From the NCBI RefSeq assembly GCF_000812465.1, contig NZ_JWMA01000104.1:1-64000 (forward strand): DNA of 64,000 bases, given 5' to 3'. The DNA is from Cupriavidus sp. IDO. GTDB taxonomy: Bacteria; Pseudomonadota; Gammaproteobacteria; Burkholderiales; Burkholderiaceae. The translations under genes were made by a program, and so were the position numbers. Below the pieces are notes generated by a model. That model did no database searches. It saw only the letters and a list, made by a program, of their open reading frames with translations, and was not told the origin of the DNA. Shown piece by piece: positions 16,931-26,283 of the stretch (within the stretch, counting starts at the first letter, position 1; every line of letters begins with the position of its first letter).

Positions 16931-19354
16931 ATGTCCAATTTCATCGTCAAGAAAGTCGCCGTGCTGGGTGCCGGCGTCATGGGGGCGCAGATCGCCGCGC
17001 ACCTCGTCAATGCACGCGTGCCGGTCGTGCTGTTCGATCTTCCGGCCAAGGAAGGCCCGAAGAACGGCATCGCGCTGCGTGCCATCGAGAACCTGAAGAA
17101 GCTGTCGCCCGCGCCGCTCGGCATCAAGGACGAAGCCGGCCTGATCCGGGCTGCCAACTACGAAGACGACATCGCACTGCTGAAGGAATGCGATGTGGTG
17201 ATCGAAGCGATCGCCGAGCGCATGGACTGGAAGCACGACCTGTACAAGAAGGTCTCCCCGCACCTGGCGTCCCACGCGATCTTCGCCACCAACACATCGG
17301 GCCTGTCGATCACGGCGCTGTCCGACGGGTTTGACGCGGACCTGAAGGCGCGCTTCTGCGGCGTGCATTTCTTCAACCCGCCGCGCTACATGCACCTGGC
17401 CGAGCTGATCGCCACCGCGACCACGCAGCCGGAGATCCTCGACAAGCTGGAAGCCTTCCTGACCACCACGCTCGGCAAGGGCGTGGTGCGCGCCAAGGAC
17501 ACGCCCAACTTTATCGCCAACCGCGTCGGCATCTTCTCGATCCTGGCCGTGTTTGCCGAAGCCGAGAAGTACGGCGTTCCGTTCGACGTGGTCGACGACC
17601 TGACGGGCTCCAAGCTGGGCCGCGCCAAGTCCGCCACCTTCCGCACCGCGGACGTGGTCGGCCTGGACACCATGGCGCACGTGATCAAGACCATGCAGGA
17701 CAACCTGCGGGACGACCCGTTCGCTCCGGTCTACAAGACGCCTGCCGTGCTGAAGGCTTTGGTCGACGCAGGTGCACTGGGCCAGAAGACGGGCGCCGGC
17801 TTCTACAAGAAGGAAGGCAAGGCGATCAAGGTGCTCGACGCCAGGACCGGCCAGTACGTCGAATCGGGCAAGAAAGCGGACGAGATCGTCGTGCGCATGC
17901 TGAAGAAGGAACCGGCAGAGCGCATCAGGCTGCTGCGCGAATCCACCAATCCGCAGGCGCAGTTCCTATGGGCGGTGTTCCGCGACGTGTTCCACTACAT
18001 CGCCGTGTACCTGGAACAGATCGCCGGCTCCGCTGCCGACATCGACCTGGCCATCCGCTGGGGCTTCGGCTGGAATTCGGGTCCGTTTGAAGACTGGCAG
18101 TCGGCCGGCTGGAAGCAGGTCGCCGAATGGGTGAAGGAAGACGTCGAAGGCGGCAAGGCGCTGTCGGCCGCGCCGCTGCCCGCCTGGGTGTTCGCAGGCC
18201 CCGTGGCCGAGAACCAGGGTGTGCACGCCGCCGCCGGTTCGTGGTCGCCGGCCACGCAGTCGTTCGTCGCCCGCAGCACGCTGCCGGTGTATGAGCGCCA
18301 GGTATTCCGCGCCTCGCTCAGGGGCTCGGACGCGGCAGATCCGCGCAAGGCGGGCCGCACCGTCGAAGAGAACGATGCCGTGCGCATCTGGGTGAGCGAA
18401 GGCCAGGACGACGTGCTGGTGGTGTCGTTCAAGAGCAAGATGAACACGATCGGGCCGGATGTGATCGACGGCCTGACCCGCGCCATCGACCTTGCCGAAG
18501 CCGGCTACAAGGGCCTGGTGGTGTGGCAGCCGACCTCGCTGCAGCTCGGCGCGCCGGGCGGCCCGTTCTCCGCCGGCGCCAACCTCGAGGCGGCGATGCC
18601 TGCCTTCATGATGGGCGGCGCCAAGGGCATCGAGCCGTTCGTGAAGAAGTTCCAGGATGGCATGATGCGCGTGAAGTACGCCTCGGTGCCGGTGGTGTCC
18701 GCGGCATCCGGTATCGCGCTGGGCGGCGGCTGCGAACTGATGCTGCATTCGGCGGCTCGCGTGGCGGCGCTGGAAACGTACATCGGCCTAGTTGAAGTGG
18801 GTGTGGGCCTGGTGCCAGCGGGCGGCGGCCTGAAGGAAGCTGCGCTGGCAGCCGCACGTGCCGCACAATCGGCTGGCAGCACCAACTACCTGCAGTTCCT
18901 GACCAACCGCTTCCAGAGCGCGGCCATGGCCAAGGTTTCGGCCTCTGCACTGGAAGCGCGCCAGATGGGCTACCTGCAGCCGTCCGACAGGATCGTGTTC
19001 AACGTGCACGAACTGCTCTATGTGGCACAGAACGAAGTGCGCGCGCTGGCCAACGCCGGCTACCGCGCGCCGCTGCCGACGCTGGTCCCGGTGGCCGGCC
19101 GCTCGGGTGTCGCCACCATCAAGGCGTCGCTGGTCAATATGCGCGACGGCGGCTTTATCTCCGCCCACGACTTCCTGATCGCCTCCCGCATCGCCGAAGT
19201 GGTGTGCGGCGGCGACGTCGAGGCTGGCTCGCTGGTGAGCGAGGAATGGCTGCTGGCGCTGGAGCGCAAGGCATTCGTCGACCTGCTGGGCACCGGCAAG
19301 ACGCAGGAGCGCATCATGGGCATGCTGCAGACCGGCAAGCCTGTACGTAACTAA
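16931..19354 (+). CDS. 3-hydroxyacyl-CoA dehydrogenase/enoyl-CoA hydratase, FadN-type order
   Basis: 807 residues. The NAD-binding Rossmann motif VLGAGVMGAQIAAHL is at the N-terminus, followed by HCDH domains (GVHFFNPPRYMHLAELI, DTPNFIANRVG). The enoyl-CoA hydratase/isomerase-like part is C-terminal (FSAGANLEAAMPAF, ASGIALGGGCELMLH). This domain order is that of Bacillus FadN, opposite to E. coli FadB, where hydratase comes first. It would hydrate and oxidise enoyl-CoA to 3-ketoacyl-CoA. The thiolase follows 32 bases later. Confidence 0.93.
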   Translation: MSNFIVKKVAVLGAGVMGAQIAAHLVNARVPVVLFDLPAKEGPKNGIALRAIENLKKLSPAPLGIKDEAGLIRAANYEDDIALLKECDVVIEAIAERMDWKHDLYKKVSPHLASHAIFATNTSGLSITALSDGFDADLKARFCGVHFFNPPRYMHLAELIATATTQPEILDKLEAFLTTTLGKGVVRAKDTPNFIANRVGIFSILAVFAEAEKYGVPFDVVDDLTGSKLGRAKSATFRTADVVGLDTMAHVIKTMQDNLRDDPFAPVYKTPAVLKALVDAGALGQKTGAGFYKKEGKAIKVLDARTGQYVESGKKADEIVVRMLKKEPAERIRLLRESTNPQAQFLWAVFRDVFHYIAVYLEQIAGSAADIDLAIRWGFGWNSGPFEDWQSAGWKQVAEWVKEDVEGGKALSAAPLPAWVFAGPVAENQGVHAAAGSWSPATQSFVARSTLPVYERQVFRASLRGSDAADPRKAGRTVEENDAVRIWVSEGQDDVLVVSFKSKMNTIGPDVIDGLTRAIDLAEAGYKGLVVWQPTSLQLGAPGGPFSAGANLEAAMPAFMMGGAKGIEPFVKKFQDGMMRVKYASVPVVSAASGIALGGGCELMLHSAARVAALETYIGLVEVGVGLVPAGGGLKEAALAAARAAQSAGSTNYLQFLTNRFQSAAMAKVSASALEARQMGYLQPSDRIVFNVHELLYVAQNEVRALANAGYRAPLPTLVPVAGRSGVATIKASLVNMRDGGFISAHDFLIASRIAEVVCGGDVEAGSLVSEEWLLALERKAFVDLLGTGKTQERIMGMLQTGKPVRN

Positions 19355-19386
19355 GGTAACTAACAGGCAAGCGAGGCATCGAAATC

Positions 19387-20583
19387 ATGAAACAACTGCA
19401 AGACGCATACATCGTTGCGGCCACCCGTTCGCCGATCGGCAAGGCGCCCAAGGGCGCGTTCAAGAACACGCGCCCGGACGACCTGCTGGCCACCATCCTG
19501 AAGGCGGCCGTGGCGCAGGTGCCCAATCTCGACCCGAAGCTGATCGAAGACGCCATCGTAGGCTGTGCGATTCCTGAGGCGCAGCAGGGCCTGAACGTCG
19601 CCCGTATCGGCGCGCTGCTGTCCGGCCTGCCCAACACGGTGGGCGGCATTACCGTCAACCGTTTCTGCGCCTCGGGCGTGAGCGCGGTGGCGATGGCGGC
19701 CGACCGCATCCGCGTGGGCGAGTCGGACGTGATGATCGCCGCCGGCGTGGAATCGATGAGCATGGTGCCGATGATGGGCAACTCGCCGTCGATGTCGCCG
19801 GAGATCTTCACCCGCGACGAGAACGTCGGCATTGCCTACGGCATGGGCCTGACCGCCGAGAAGGTGGCGCAGCAATGGAAGGTCAGCCGTGAGGACCAGG
19901 ATGCGTTCTCGCTGGCCTCGCACCAGAAGGCCGTCGCGGCGCAGCAGGCCGGAGAGTTCAAGGACGAGATCACGCCGATCGAAATCGTTGAGCGTTTCCC
20001 CGACCTCGCCAGCGGCCAGGTGAGCGTGAAGACGCGCACGATCGCGCTGGATGAAGGTCCGCGTCCGGACACGTCGCTCGAAGGCCTCGGCAAGCTGCGC
20101 GCCGTGTTTGCCAACAAGGGCAGCGTGACCGCCGGCAACAGCTCGCAGACCTCAGACGGCGCCGGTGCGCTGATCCTGGTCTCGGAAAAGATCCTCAAGC
20201 AGTTCAACCTGGTGCCGCTGGCGCGCTTCGTCTCGTTCGCGGTGCGCGGCGTGCCGCCCGAGATCATGGGCATTGGCCCGAAGGAAGCGATTCCGGCCGC
20301 GCTGAAGGCCGCGGGCCTGACGCAGGACCAGATCGACTGGATCGAGCTGAACGAAGCGTTTGCCGCGCAATCGCTGGCCGTGATGCGCGACCTGGAACTG
20401 GACCCGGCCAAGGTCAACCGCATGGGCGGCGCCATCGCGCTGGGCCATCCGCTGGGTGCCACCGGTGCGATCCGCTCGGCCACGGTCGTGCACGCGCTGC
20501 GTCGGCACAACCTCAAGTACGGTATGGTGACCATGTGCGTCGGTACGGGCATGGGCGCAGCAGGTATCTTCGAGCGCGTCTGA
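19387..20583 (+). CDS. fadA: Acetyl-CoA acyltransferase (3-ketoacyl-CoA thiolase)
   Basis: 398 residues, normal for thiolase. The acyl-accepting Cys 94 is in NRFCASGV, the catalytic His in GGAIALGHPLGATGA, and the second Cys in CVGTGMGAAGIFERV at the C-terminus. It cleaves 3-ketoacyl-CoA with CoA to release acetyl-CoA. It lies in the same transcription direction and close behind the bifunctional enzyme, forming the core degradative unit with it. Confidence 0.93.
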   Translation: MKQLQDAYIVAATRSPIGKAPKGAFKNTRPDDLLATILKAAVAQVPNLDPKLIEDAIVGCAIPEAQQGLNVARIGALLSGLPNTVGGITVNRFCASGVSAVAMAADRIRVGESDVMIAAGVESMSMVPMMGNSPSMSPEIFTRDENVGIAYGMGLTAEKVAQQWKVSREDQDAFSLASHQKAVAAQQAGEFKDEITPIEIVERFPDLASGQVSVKTRTIALDEGPRPDTSLEGLGKLRAVFANKGSVTAGNSSQTSDGAGALILVSEKILKQFNLVPLARFVSFAVRGVPPEIMGIGPKEAIPAALKAAGLTQDQIDWIELNEAFAAQSLAVMRDLELDPAKVNRMGGAIALGHPLGATGAIRSATVVHALRRHNLKYGMVTMCVGTGMGAAGIFERV

Positions 20584-20709
20584 AACGCGCCAGCGGGGCG
20601 GCCGAGGCAGGCCGTCCTGCCCTTCCGTCAGGTGAAGAAAAGCAGGACCCACAAAAGGAGTGAACTGCCACCCGCCATGCGGGACACCAGATAAGGAGGA
20701 GACAACAAT

Positions 20710-21666
20710 ATGCAGGAGACAGCAATTCTGGCCGATGCGGCATGCGACATGCCGCGTTCCGTGATGGCCGCGCTGAAGGTGCAGACGATTCCGTTCCGCA
20801 TCCGCGCCGGCGACCGCTTTGTCGCCGATACGCGTGACGAAGAGGCACTCCCGTCGCTGTACCAGCAGTACCTGATCGGCAAGCAGGACCACTACGCCGA
20901 GTCGATCCCGCTGGTCGAGCGCGAACTCGAAGACCACATGCTGCGCAACGTGGTGGCGGGCTGCGACCGGGCGATCCTGCTGACCATTGCCAGCACGCGC
21001 AGCAAGCTCTACATGCATGCGACCGGCGCGGTCATCGGCACCGCCGCCCGCAGCGTCCGGCTGCGCAAGGAGGCGGGGCGTTCGGGGTTGTTCGACCTGA
21101 CCGTCGTCGATACCGGCGCGATCGGGCCGGGGCAGGCGCTGATCGTGCGGGAGGCGGCACGCATGGTGGCTGACGGCGCCGGGTCGAAGGCGGTGGTCGA
21201 AGCCGTCGAGAACCGGCTGCGCGACGCCTCCCACACGTTCCTCGTCCCCGACGAACTGCTCTACATGTATACGCGCGCCAAGCTGAAAGGCGAGGACAGC
21301 ATTACGTGGGGCCGCTACATGCTGGGCAGCGCCTTCAACATCCGCCCCATCATCCGCATGCACAAGGGCCGTACCGATGCGGTGGCCAAGGTCCGCGGTT
21401 CCGATGAAGGCATCCGGCGCGTGCTGGCGCATGCGGAGGAATGCATTCGCACCGGCAGCCTGCTGACGCCCGTGGTGTCGGTCTGCTACGCAGGGCCGCT
21501 CCGTACGGTGCGCGACATGCCGGCCTACCAGTCGCTCGAACGCGCGGCGCGCGAGCATGAGGTTGAACTGATGCTTGCGCCGATGAGCCTGACAGTTGCG
21601 CTCAACGTCGGGGCGCGCGCTTTCGGCCTGAGCTATCTTTCCGAGACGCCGCCTGCGCTTGAGTAG
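20710..21666 (+). CDS. DegV family lipid-binding protein in a beta-oxidation cluster
   Basis: 318 residues with a DegV fold: N-terminal ILADAACDMPRSVM (the D-(S/A)-x-x-D-like loop), a mid-protein LLTIASTRSKLYMHA (the S/T-rich fatty-acid carboxylate site), VVDTGAIGPGQALIVREAARM, and a C-terminal ALNVGARAFGLSYL. DegV proteins of Firmicutes (FakB) present fatty acids to the kinase FakA. No FakA/DAK-type kinase is visible here, so the partner is unknown. Strong AAGGAGG ribosome site. It sits between fadA and an enoyl-CoA hydratase, so it may bind or deliver fatty acids to this pathway (inference). Confidence 0.85.
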   Translation: MQETAILADAACDMPRSVMAALKVQTIPFRIRAGDRFVADTRDEEALPSLYQQYLIGKQDHYAESIPLVERELEDHMLRNVVAGCDRAILLTIASTRSKLYMHATGAVIGTAARSVRLRKEAGRSGLFDLTVVDTGAIGPGQALIVREAARMVADGAGSKAVVEAVENRLRDASHTFLVPDELLYMYTRAKLKGEDSITWGRYMLGSAFNIRPIIRMHKGRTDAVAKVRGSDEGIRRVLAHAEECIRTGSLLTPVVSVCYAGPLRTVRDMPAYQSLERAAREHEVELMLAPMSLTVALNVGARAFGLSYLSETPPALE

Positions 21667-21713
21667 GACAGCGGGCGGCAATCACAGCAACAAATGCACG
21701 AGACGAGGTATCC

Positions 21714-22490
21714 ATGAGCATCAGCACCAGCATCGATCAGGGCATCCTGACCATCGAATTCGACCGCATCGGGAAGAAGAACGCCATCACGGCAGCGATG
21801 TACCAGGCCATGGCCGATGCGCTGCGCGCGGCGGAAGGCGATCCGGCGGTGCGCGCGATCCTGATCCGCGGCAAGGCCGAGATCTTCACCGCCGGCAACG
21901 ACCTGGAAGATTTCATGCAGCGCCCGCCGACCGCCGGCGAGGGCGCGGAGCAGCCGCCGGTATTCCAGTTCCTCTACCAGATCAGCCACGCCAGCAAGCC
22001 AATCGTTGCCGCCGTGAGCGGCGCTGCGGTGGGCGTGGGGACGACGCTGTTGCTGCACTGCGATCTGGTCTACGCATCGGAAACGGCAAAGCTGTCGCTG
22101 CCATTCGCGCAACTGGGCCTGTGCCCGGAAGCCGCTTCCAGCCTGCTGCTGCCGCGCCTGCTGGGCTACCAGCGGGCTGCGGAGAAGCTGCTGCTGGGTG
22201 AGCCTTTCAGCGCGCAGGAAGCGCATGAAATCGGTCTGGTCAACCGCGTGCTGCCGGTTGCGGAGTTGCACGACTTTGCCTTGCAGCAGGCGCGCAAGCT
22301 GGCGGCCCTGCCGGCGTCTTCGCTGCGCGAAACCAAGCGCCTGATGAAGGGCGCGGACGTCTCGCTCGTGGAAAAGCAGATGGCGGAAGAGGGGGCCGTG
22401 TTCCGGAGGATGCTGGTGGCGCCGGAGGCGAAGGAGGCGTTCTCGGCGTTTTTTGAGAAGAGAAAGCCGGATTTTTCGCGGTTTGCGTAA
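21714..22490 (+). CDS. Enoyl-CoA hydratase/isomerase family protein
   Basis: 258 residues, single-domain crotonase fold. Oxyanion-hole segments are visible in GNDLEDFMQ and AAVSGAAVGVGTTLLLHCDLVYASETAKL, and the C-terminal helical trimerisation part follows. The downstream LPFAQLGLCPEAASSLLLPRLLG is typical of the group. It probably hydrates or isomerises enoyl-CoA intermediates that the bifunctional enzyme handles poorly. Last gene of the cluster, followed by a hairpin. Confidence 0.88.
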   Translation: MSISTSIDQGILTIEFDRIGKKNAITAAMYQAMADALRAAEGDPAVRAILIRGKAEIFTAGNDLEDFMQRPPTAGEGAEQPPVFQFLYQISHASKPIVAAVSGAAVGVGTTLLLHCDLVYASETAKLSLPFAQLGLCPEAASSLLLPRLLGYQRAAEKLLLGEPFSAQEAHEIGLVNRVLPVAELHDFALQQARKLAALPASSLRETKRLMKGADVSLVEKQMAEEGAVFRRMLVAPEAKEAFSAFFEKRKPDFSRFA

Positions 22491-22499
22491 GTCTTCCCG

Positions 22500-22531
22500 G
22501 GGGTTGGCTGGCTCCAGGCTTGGCCAACCCC
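22500..22531. terminator. Hairpin between convergent genes
   Basis: 9-bp stem (GGGGTTGGC / GCCAACCCC) with a 14-base loop, between the hydratase and the thioesterase genes. No T-run on either side, so it is only a probable terminator. Confidence 0.45.
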
Positions 22532-22537
22532 ACGAAC

Positions 22538-22942
22538 TCACACCGCAGGCAGTACCCTCGGCTGGCGGGATTCATCCGTCGCCACATACGTCAAGGTGGC
22601 TTCCGTCACCTTGACGATCTCATTGCTATGGCGCATGCGCTGCGCATAGACCTCGACCGACACGGTGATCGACGTCCGGCCGGTCTTTTCGATATCCGCA
22701 TAGAAGCTGACCAGGTCCCCGACAAACACGGGGTACTTGAACAGGAACGAATTCACGGCGACGGTCGCCACGCGCCCCTGCGCACGTTCTACCGCCGGGA
22801 TGGAGCCGGCGATGTCGACCTGCGCCATGATCCAGCCGCCGAACACGTCGCCGTGCACGTTGGCATCGGCGGGCATCGGCACGACGCGCAGCGCGGGGCT
22901 CTTGCCGGCGGGCAGGGCGGAGACGGTGTGGGGTGCATTCAT
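22538..22942 (-). CDS. Acyl-CoA thioesterase, YciA type
   Basis: 134 residues, single hotdog fold. The motif NVHGDVFGGWIMAQVDIAG holds the catalytic Asp and the following helix, and SFLFKYPVFVGDLVSFYADI is characteristic of YciA/acyl-CoA thioesterase. It hydrolyses acyl-CoA to free acid and CoA. The frame stays open far upstream, but the start at MNAPHTV (22942) gives the family length. It is convergent with the fatty-acid cluster, so it is functionally related though separately transcribed. Confidence 0.88.
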   Translation of the reverse strand: MNAPHTVSALPAGKSPALRVVPMPADANVHGDVFGGWIMAQVDIAGSIPAVERAQGRVATVAVNSFLFKYPVFVGDLVSFYADIEKTGRTSITVSVEVYAQRMRHSNEIVKVTEATLTYVATDESRQPRVLPAV

Positions 22943-23074
22943 GGCGGGAATCGGGGAAGGAGGGCAGCAGTGCGGGAGCGCAGGGCAGGGAGGCGGCGGC
23001 ACGCATGCCGGGGGCGTCTCCTGCCGGCTGGCGCGATCTCTGCGACAATCGGCCATTGGCCCGAATTCTAACGT

Positions 23075-24964
23075 ATGCGCCGCTATTCCACGACTGCCGA
23101 GCCTGCCCCCGCACGGCCCGCCACACTCTTCCCCGGCCAGCGCGCCCCCCGCAGCGACTGGCAGACTGTGCGCAACCTGCTGCCCTATGTCTGGCACTAC
23201 AAGTGGCGGGTGATGCTGGCCCTGGCGTGCCTGGTCACGGCCAAGGTGGCCAACCTGGGCGTGCCGGTGCTGATGAAGCGGCTGATCGACAGCATGAACA
23301 TCACCGCGGGCGATCCGCGGGCGCTGCTGGTGGTGCCGGTCGGGCTGATCGTTGCCTATGGCGTATTGCGGTTGTCGGCCACGCTCTTCACGGAGTTGCG
23401 TGAGATCCTCTTTTCCAAGGTCACGCAGAGCGCGGTGCGGGAGATTGCGCTGCAGGTGTTCCGGCACCTGCATGCGCTGTCATTGCGCTTCCACCTGGAC
23501 CGCCAGACCGGCGGCATGAGCCGCGACATCGAGCGAGGCACGCGCGGCATCCAGTCCCTGATCTCGTACTCGCTCTACAGCATCCTGCCGACGCTGGTGG
23601 AAATGGCGCTCGTGATGGGCTTCTTCGTGCTGCACTACGACATCTGGTTCGCCGCCATCACCGGCTGCGCGCTGGGGGGCTATATCGTCTTCACCATCGT
23701 GGTGACGGAATGGCGCACGCATTTCCGCCGCAGGATGAACGAGCTGGATTCGCGCGCCAACCAGAAGGCGATCGATTCCCTGCTCAATTTCGAGACGGTC
23801 AAGTACTTCGGCAATGAGGAATACGAGGCGCGGCGCTATGACGAGAACCTGCTCAAGTACCGCACCGCTGCGATCCGCTCGCAGAATTCGCTGTCGTTCC
23901 TCAATTTCGGCCAGCAAGCCATCATCGCGGTCGGGCTGATCCTGATCCTGTGGCGCGCTACGGTGGGGGTGGTGGCGGGCAAGCTGACGCTGGGCGACCT
24001 GGTGCTGGTCAATACGCTGATGATCCAGCTTTATATCCCGCTGAACTTCCTCGGCGTGATCTACCGCGAGATCAAGCAGGCCACTACCGACATGGACCGC
24101 ATGTTCGTGCTGCTGGGCACGCACCAGGAGGTGGCCGATGCGCCGGGCGCGCAGCCGTTCAGGAACACCGGCGCCGAAGTCCGTTTCAGCCACGTGCGCT
24201 TCGGCTATGAGTCCAACCGCGTGATCCTGGACGACGTGGATTTCACCATCGCCGCCGGCACCACGACCGCGGTGGTCGGCCACAGCGGTTCCGGCAAGTC
24301 GACGCTGGCGCGGCTGCTGTTCCGCTTCTACGACGTGAGCGGCGGTGCGATCCTGATCGACGGGCAGGATATCCGCAGCATCACACAGGACAGCCTGCGC
24401 CGCTCCATCGGCATCGTGCCGCAGGACACAGTGCTGTTCAACGACAGCATCTTCTACAACATCGCCTATGGCCGGCCCGATGCCAGCCGTGATGAAGTCA
24501 TCGCCGCCGCACGCGCCGCGCAGATTGACAGCTTTATCAGCGAATTGCCGCAGGGCTATGACACCCCCGTGGGCGAGCGCGGGCTCAAGCTGTCGGGCGG
24601 AGAAAAGCAGCGCGTGGCGATTGCGCGCACGCTGCTGAAGAATCCGCCGATCCTGGTCTTCGACGAAGCCACCTCTGCGCTGGATTCGCGTACGGAGCAA
24701 GCCATCCAGGCCGAGCTGATGCGCCTGGCGCAGAACCGCACCACGCTGCTGATCGCGCACCGCCTCTCTACCGTTGTTCACGCAGACCAGATCCTCGTGA
24801 TGGACCACGGTCGCATCGTCGAACGCGGCACGCACGCGGACCTGATGCGCGCCGGCGGCCGCTATGCGGAAATGTGGGAGATCCAGGCGCGCAGCGCCGC
24901 AAGCGGCGAGCAGGTGGTGGATGCGCTCGCTATCGAAGTGGGCGACGCTACCCAGGACGCCTGA
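23075..24964 (+). CDS. ABC exporter, Atm1/HMT type
   Basis: 629 residues: an N-terminal six-helix membrane domain (WRVMLALACLVTAKVANLGV onward) fused to an ATPase domain with Walker A GHSGSGKST, signature LSGGEKQR, Walker B ILVFDEATSALD and switch His in IAHRLSTV. The DSLLNFETVKYFGNEEYEA stretch in the membrane domain is a hallmark of the Atm1/ABCB7 group. Those exporters move glutathione-linked sulfur or heavy-metal conjugates out of the cytoplasm and can give metal resistance. It is likely a single gene. Confidence 0.9.
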   Translation: MRRYSTTAEPAPARPATLFPGQRAPRSDWQTVRNLLPYVWHYKWRVMLALACLVTAKVANLGVPVLMKRLIDSMNITAGDPRALLVVPVGLIVAYGVLRLSATLFTELREILFSKVTQSAVREIALQVFRHLHALSLRFHLDRQTGGMSRDIERGTRGIQSLISYSLYSILPTLVEMALVMGFFVLHYDIWFAAITGCALGGYIVFTIVVTEWRTHFRRRMNELDSRANQKAIDSLLNFETVKYFGNEEYEARRYDENLLKYRTAAIRSQNSLSFLNFGQQAIIAVGLILILWRATVGVVAGKLTLGDLVLVNTLMIQLYIPLNFLGVIYREIKQATTDMDRMFVLLGTHQEVADAPGAQPFRNTGAEVRFSHVRFGYESNRVILDDVDFTIAAGTTTAVVGHSGSGKSTLARLLFRFYDVSGGAILIDGQDIRSITQDSLRRSIGIVPQDTVLFNDSIFYNIAYGRPDASRDEVIAAARAAQIDSFISELPQGYDTPVGERGLKLSGGEKQRVAIARTLLKNPPILVFDEATSALDSRTEQAIQAELMRLAQNRTTLLIAHRLSTVVHADQILVMDHGRIVERGTHADLMRAGGRYAEMWEIQARSAASGEQVVDALAIEVGDATQDA

Positions 24965-25075
24965 ATCCATTCGCGCCGCGACGGGCCGAGAATCTCGACT
25001 TGGTGATCGGCTGTTCGCCGTTGTCGAAAAGCGCATGACGGGCTGGGCGCACCGGGATAAGCCGTTGCTGCCGGC

Positions 25076-25534
25076 CTATGCGTAGTCCAGCGGTAGCGCG
25101 GTGGTGTACTTGATCTGCTCCATCGCGAAGCTGGAGCTGACGTCGGCCAGCTCCGCGCCCTGGATCAGCTTCTTGTAGACGCGGTCGTAGGCGGCAATGT
25201 CGGGGACGACGACGCGCAGCAGGTAGTCGGTATCGCCTGCCATGCGGTAGAACTCGGTGACTTCCGGAATCGACGCCACCAGCCCGTGGAACTGCTTGAG
25301 CCACTTCAGGTTGTGCTGGCTGGTGCGCACCGAGACGAACACGGTTACTCCGGCGTTCAGCTTCTCGGCGTCCAGCAGTGCAACGCGCTTTCGGATCAGC
25401 CCGGACTCTTCAAGCTTCTGGATGCGCCGCCAGCAAGGCGTGGAGGTCAGGCCGACCCGCTCGCCGATTTCAGCCACTGGCACGGTGGCGTCTTCCTGCA
25501 GGATGGCGAGGATCTGTTTGTCGTAGCGGTCCAT
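25076..25534 (-). CDS. Lrp/AsnC family transcriptional regulator
   Basis: 152 residues. An N-terminal winged helix-turn-helix (DRYDKQILAILQEDATVPVA, then VGLTSTPCWRRIQKLEESGLI) is followed by a C-terminal RAM ligand domain (EFYRMAGDTDYLLRVVVPD). These regulators respond to amino acids. The thiol dioxygenase gene lies directly upstream on the same strand, 65 bases away, so a link to cysteine or a related amino acid is possible but unproven. Confidence 0.92.
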   Translation of the reverse strand: MDRYDKQILAILQEDATVPVAEIGERVGLTSTPCWRRIQKLEESGLIRKRVALLDAEKLNAGVTVFVSVRTSQHNLKWLKQFHGLVASIPEVTEFYRMAGDTDYLLRVVVPDIAAYDRVYKKLIQGAELADVSSSFAMEQIKYTTALPLDYA

Positions 25535-25599
25535 GGGTCTGCCTATGTCAGGAGGTTATTCGGCTGGCCTGCTCGCGCCGACACCTCGCGCGGCACGGG

Positions 25600-26160
25600 C
25601 TAGTTTTCGGTATCCACCAGCAGGTTGACGCCAGTGGCAATGTGATCGCGGTCGACGCCGTAGATATGCAGCGAGACTGCGACGTCCTCGCCTGCATTGT
25701 CCAGCGCATGGATATGCTGCAGGCCCGCCGGTACGCTGAAGGTATCGCCGGCACTGCGCGCGACGGTATTGGTGAGCCGCGCGCGCTGGCTGGCAGCGTC
25801 CCAGCGGTAATGGCGCTCGCTCAGCGTACCGCGCAGCACCCGGTATGCACACCAGGTGCGATGGCCATGCACCGGACTCGCCTGCCCCGGCCTCCAGACC
25901 AGCAGCATCGCCGAGAAGCGCGCCAGCGGATCGGCATAGACCAGGTGGCGCGCATACGTATCCGGATCGCCGAGCAGTGCGCCGGGCGGCAGGCAGGCCA
26001 GCAGCGTGCCGGCATCGGGCAGGTGTGCCTCGATGCCGCTCGCCACCATGCGCGCACTCTGCGCGAAGGTGGCTTCCATGCTCAGCGCGAGCTGGTCGAG
26101 TGGCGCGGATAGCGGCGGGCGGGCCGGACGAGCGGCAGCCAGGGCGGATGGGGATGGCAT
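25600..26160 (-). CDS. Cysteine dioxygenase-like thiol dioxygenase
   Basis: 186 residues, cupin fold. Iron ligands are visible as H98 and H100 in SPVHGHRTW and a third His in GLQHIHALDN (149 or 151). The second-shell Ser-His-Tyr set is present in VSLHIYG (S163, H165, Y167). A Cys (C104) lies four residues after H100, where 3-mercaptopropionate dioxygenases carry Gly and mammalian cysteine dioxygenase has a Tyr-crosslinked Cys one position further on. It oxidises a thiol to a sulfinic acid; cysteine and 3-mercaptopropionate are the leading substrate candidates. Confidence 0.8.
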   Translation of the reverse strand: MPSPSALAAARPARPPLSAPLDQLALSMEATFAQSARMVASGIEAHLPDAGTLLACLPPGALLGDPDTYARHLVYADPLARFSAMLLVWRPGQASPVHGHRTWCAYRVLRGTLSERHYRWDAASQRARLTNTVARSAGDTFSVPAGLQHIHALDNAGEDVAVSLHIYGVDRDHIATGVNLLVDTEN

Positions 26161-26283
26161 GGTGGGCTCCTGAGCCTTCTTGATATGCGTTCATCATATT
26201 GGCCGGGTCAGAGCACAGGCATGCGTTTTGTCGTCCGTTATCGGCTGCAATTGTATTCCTGTTCTACATAACAGTTTGAAATA

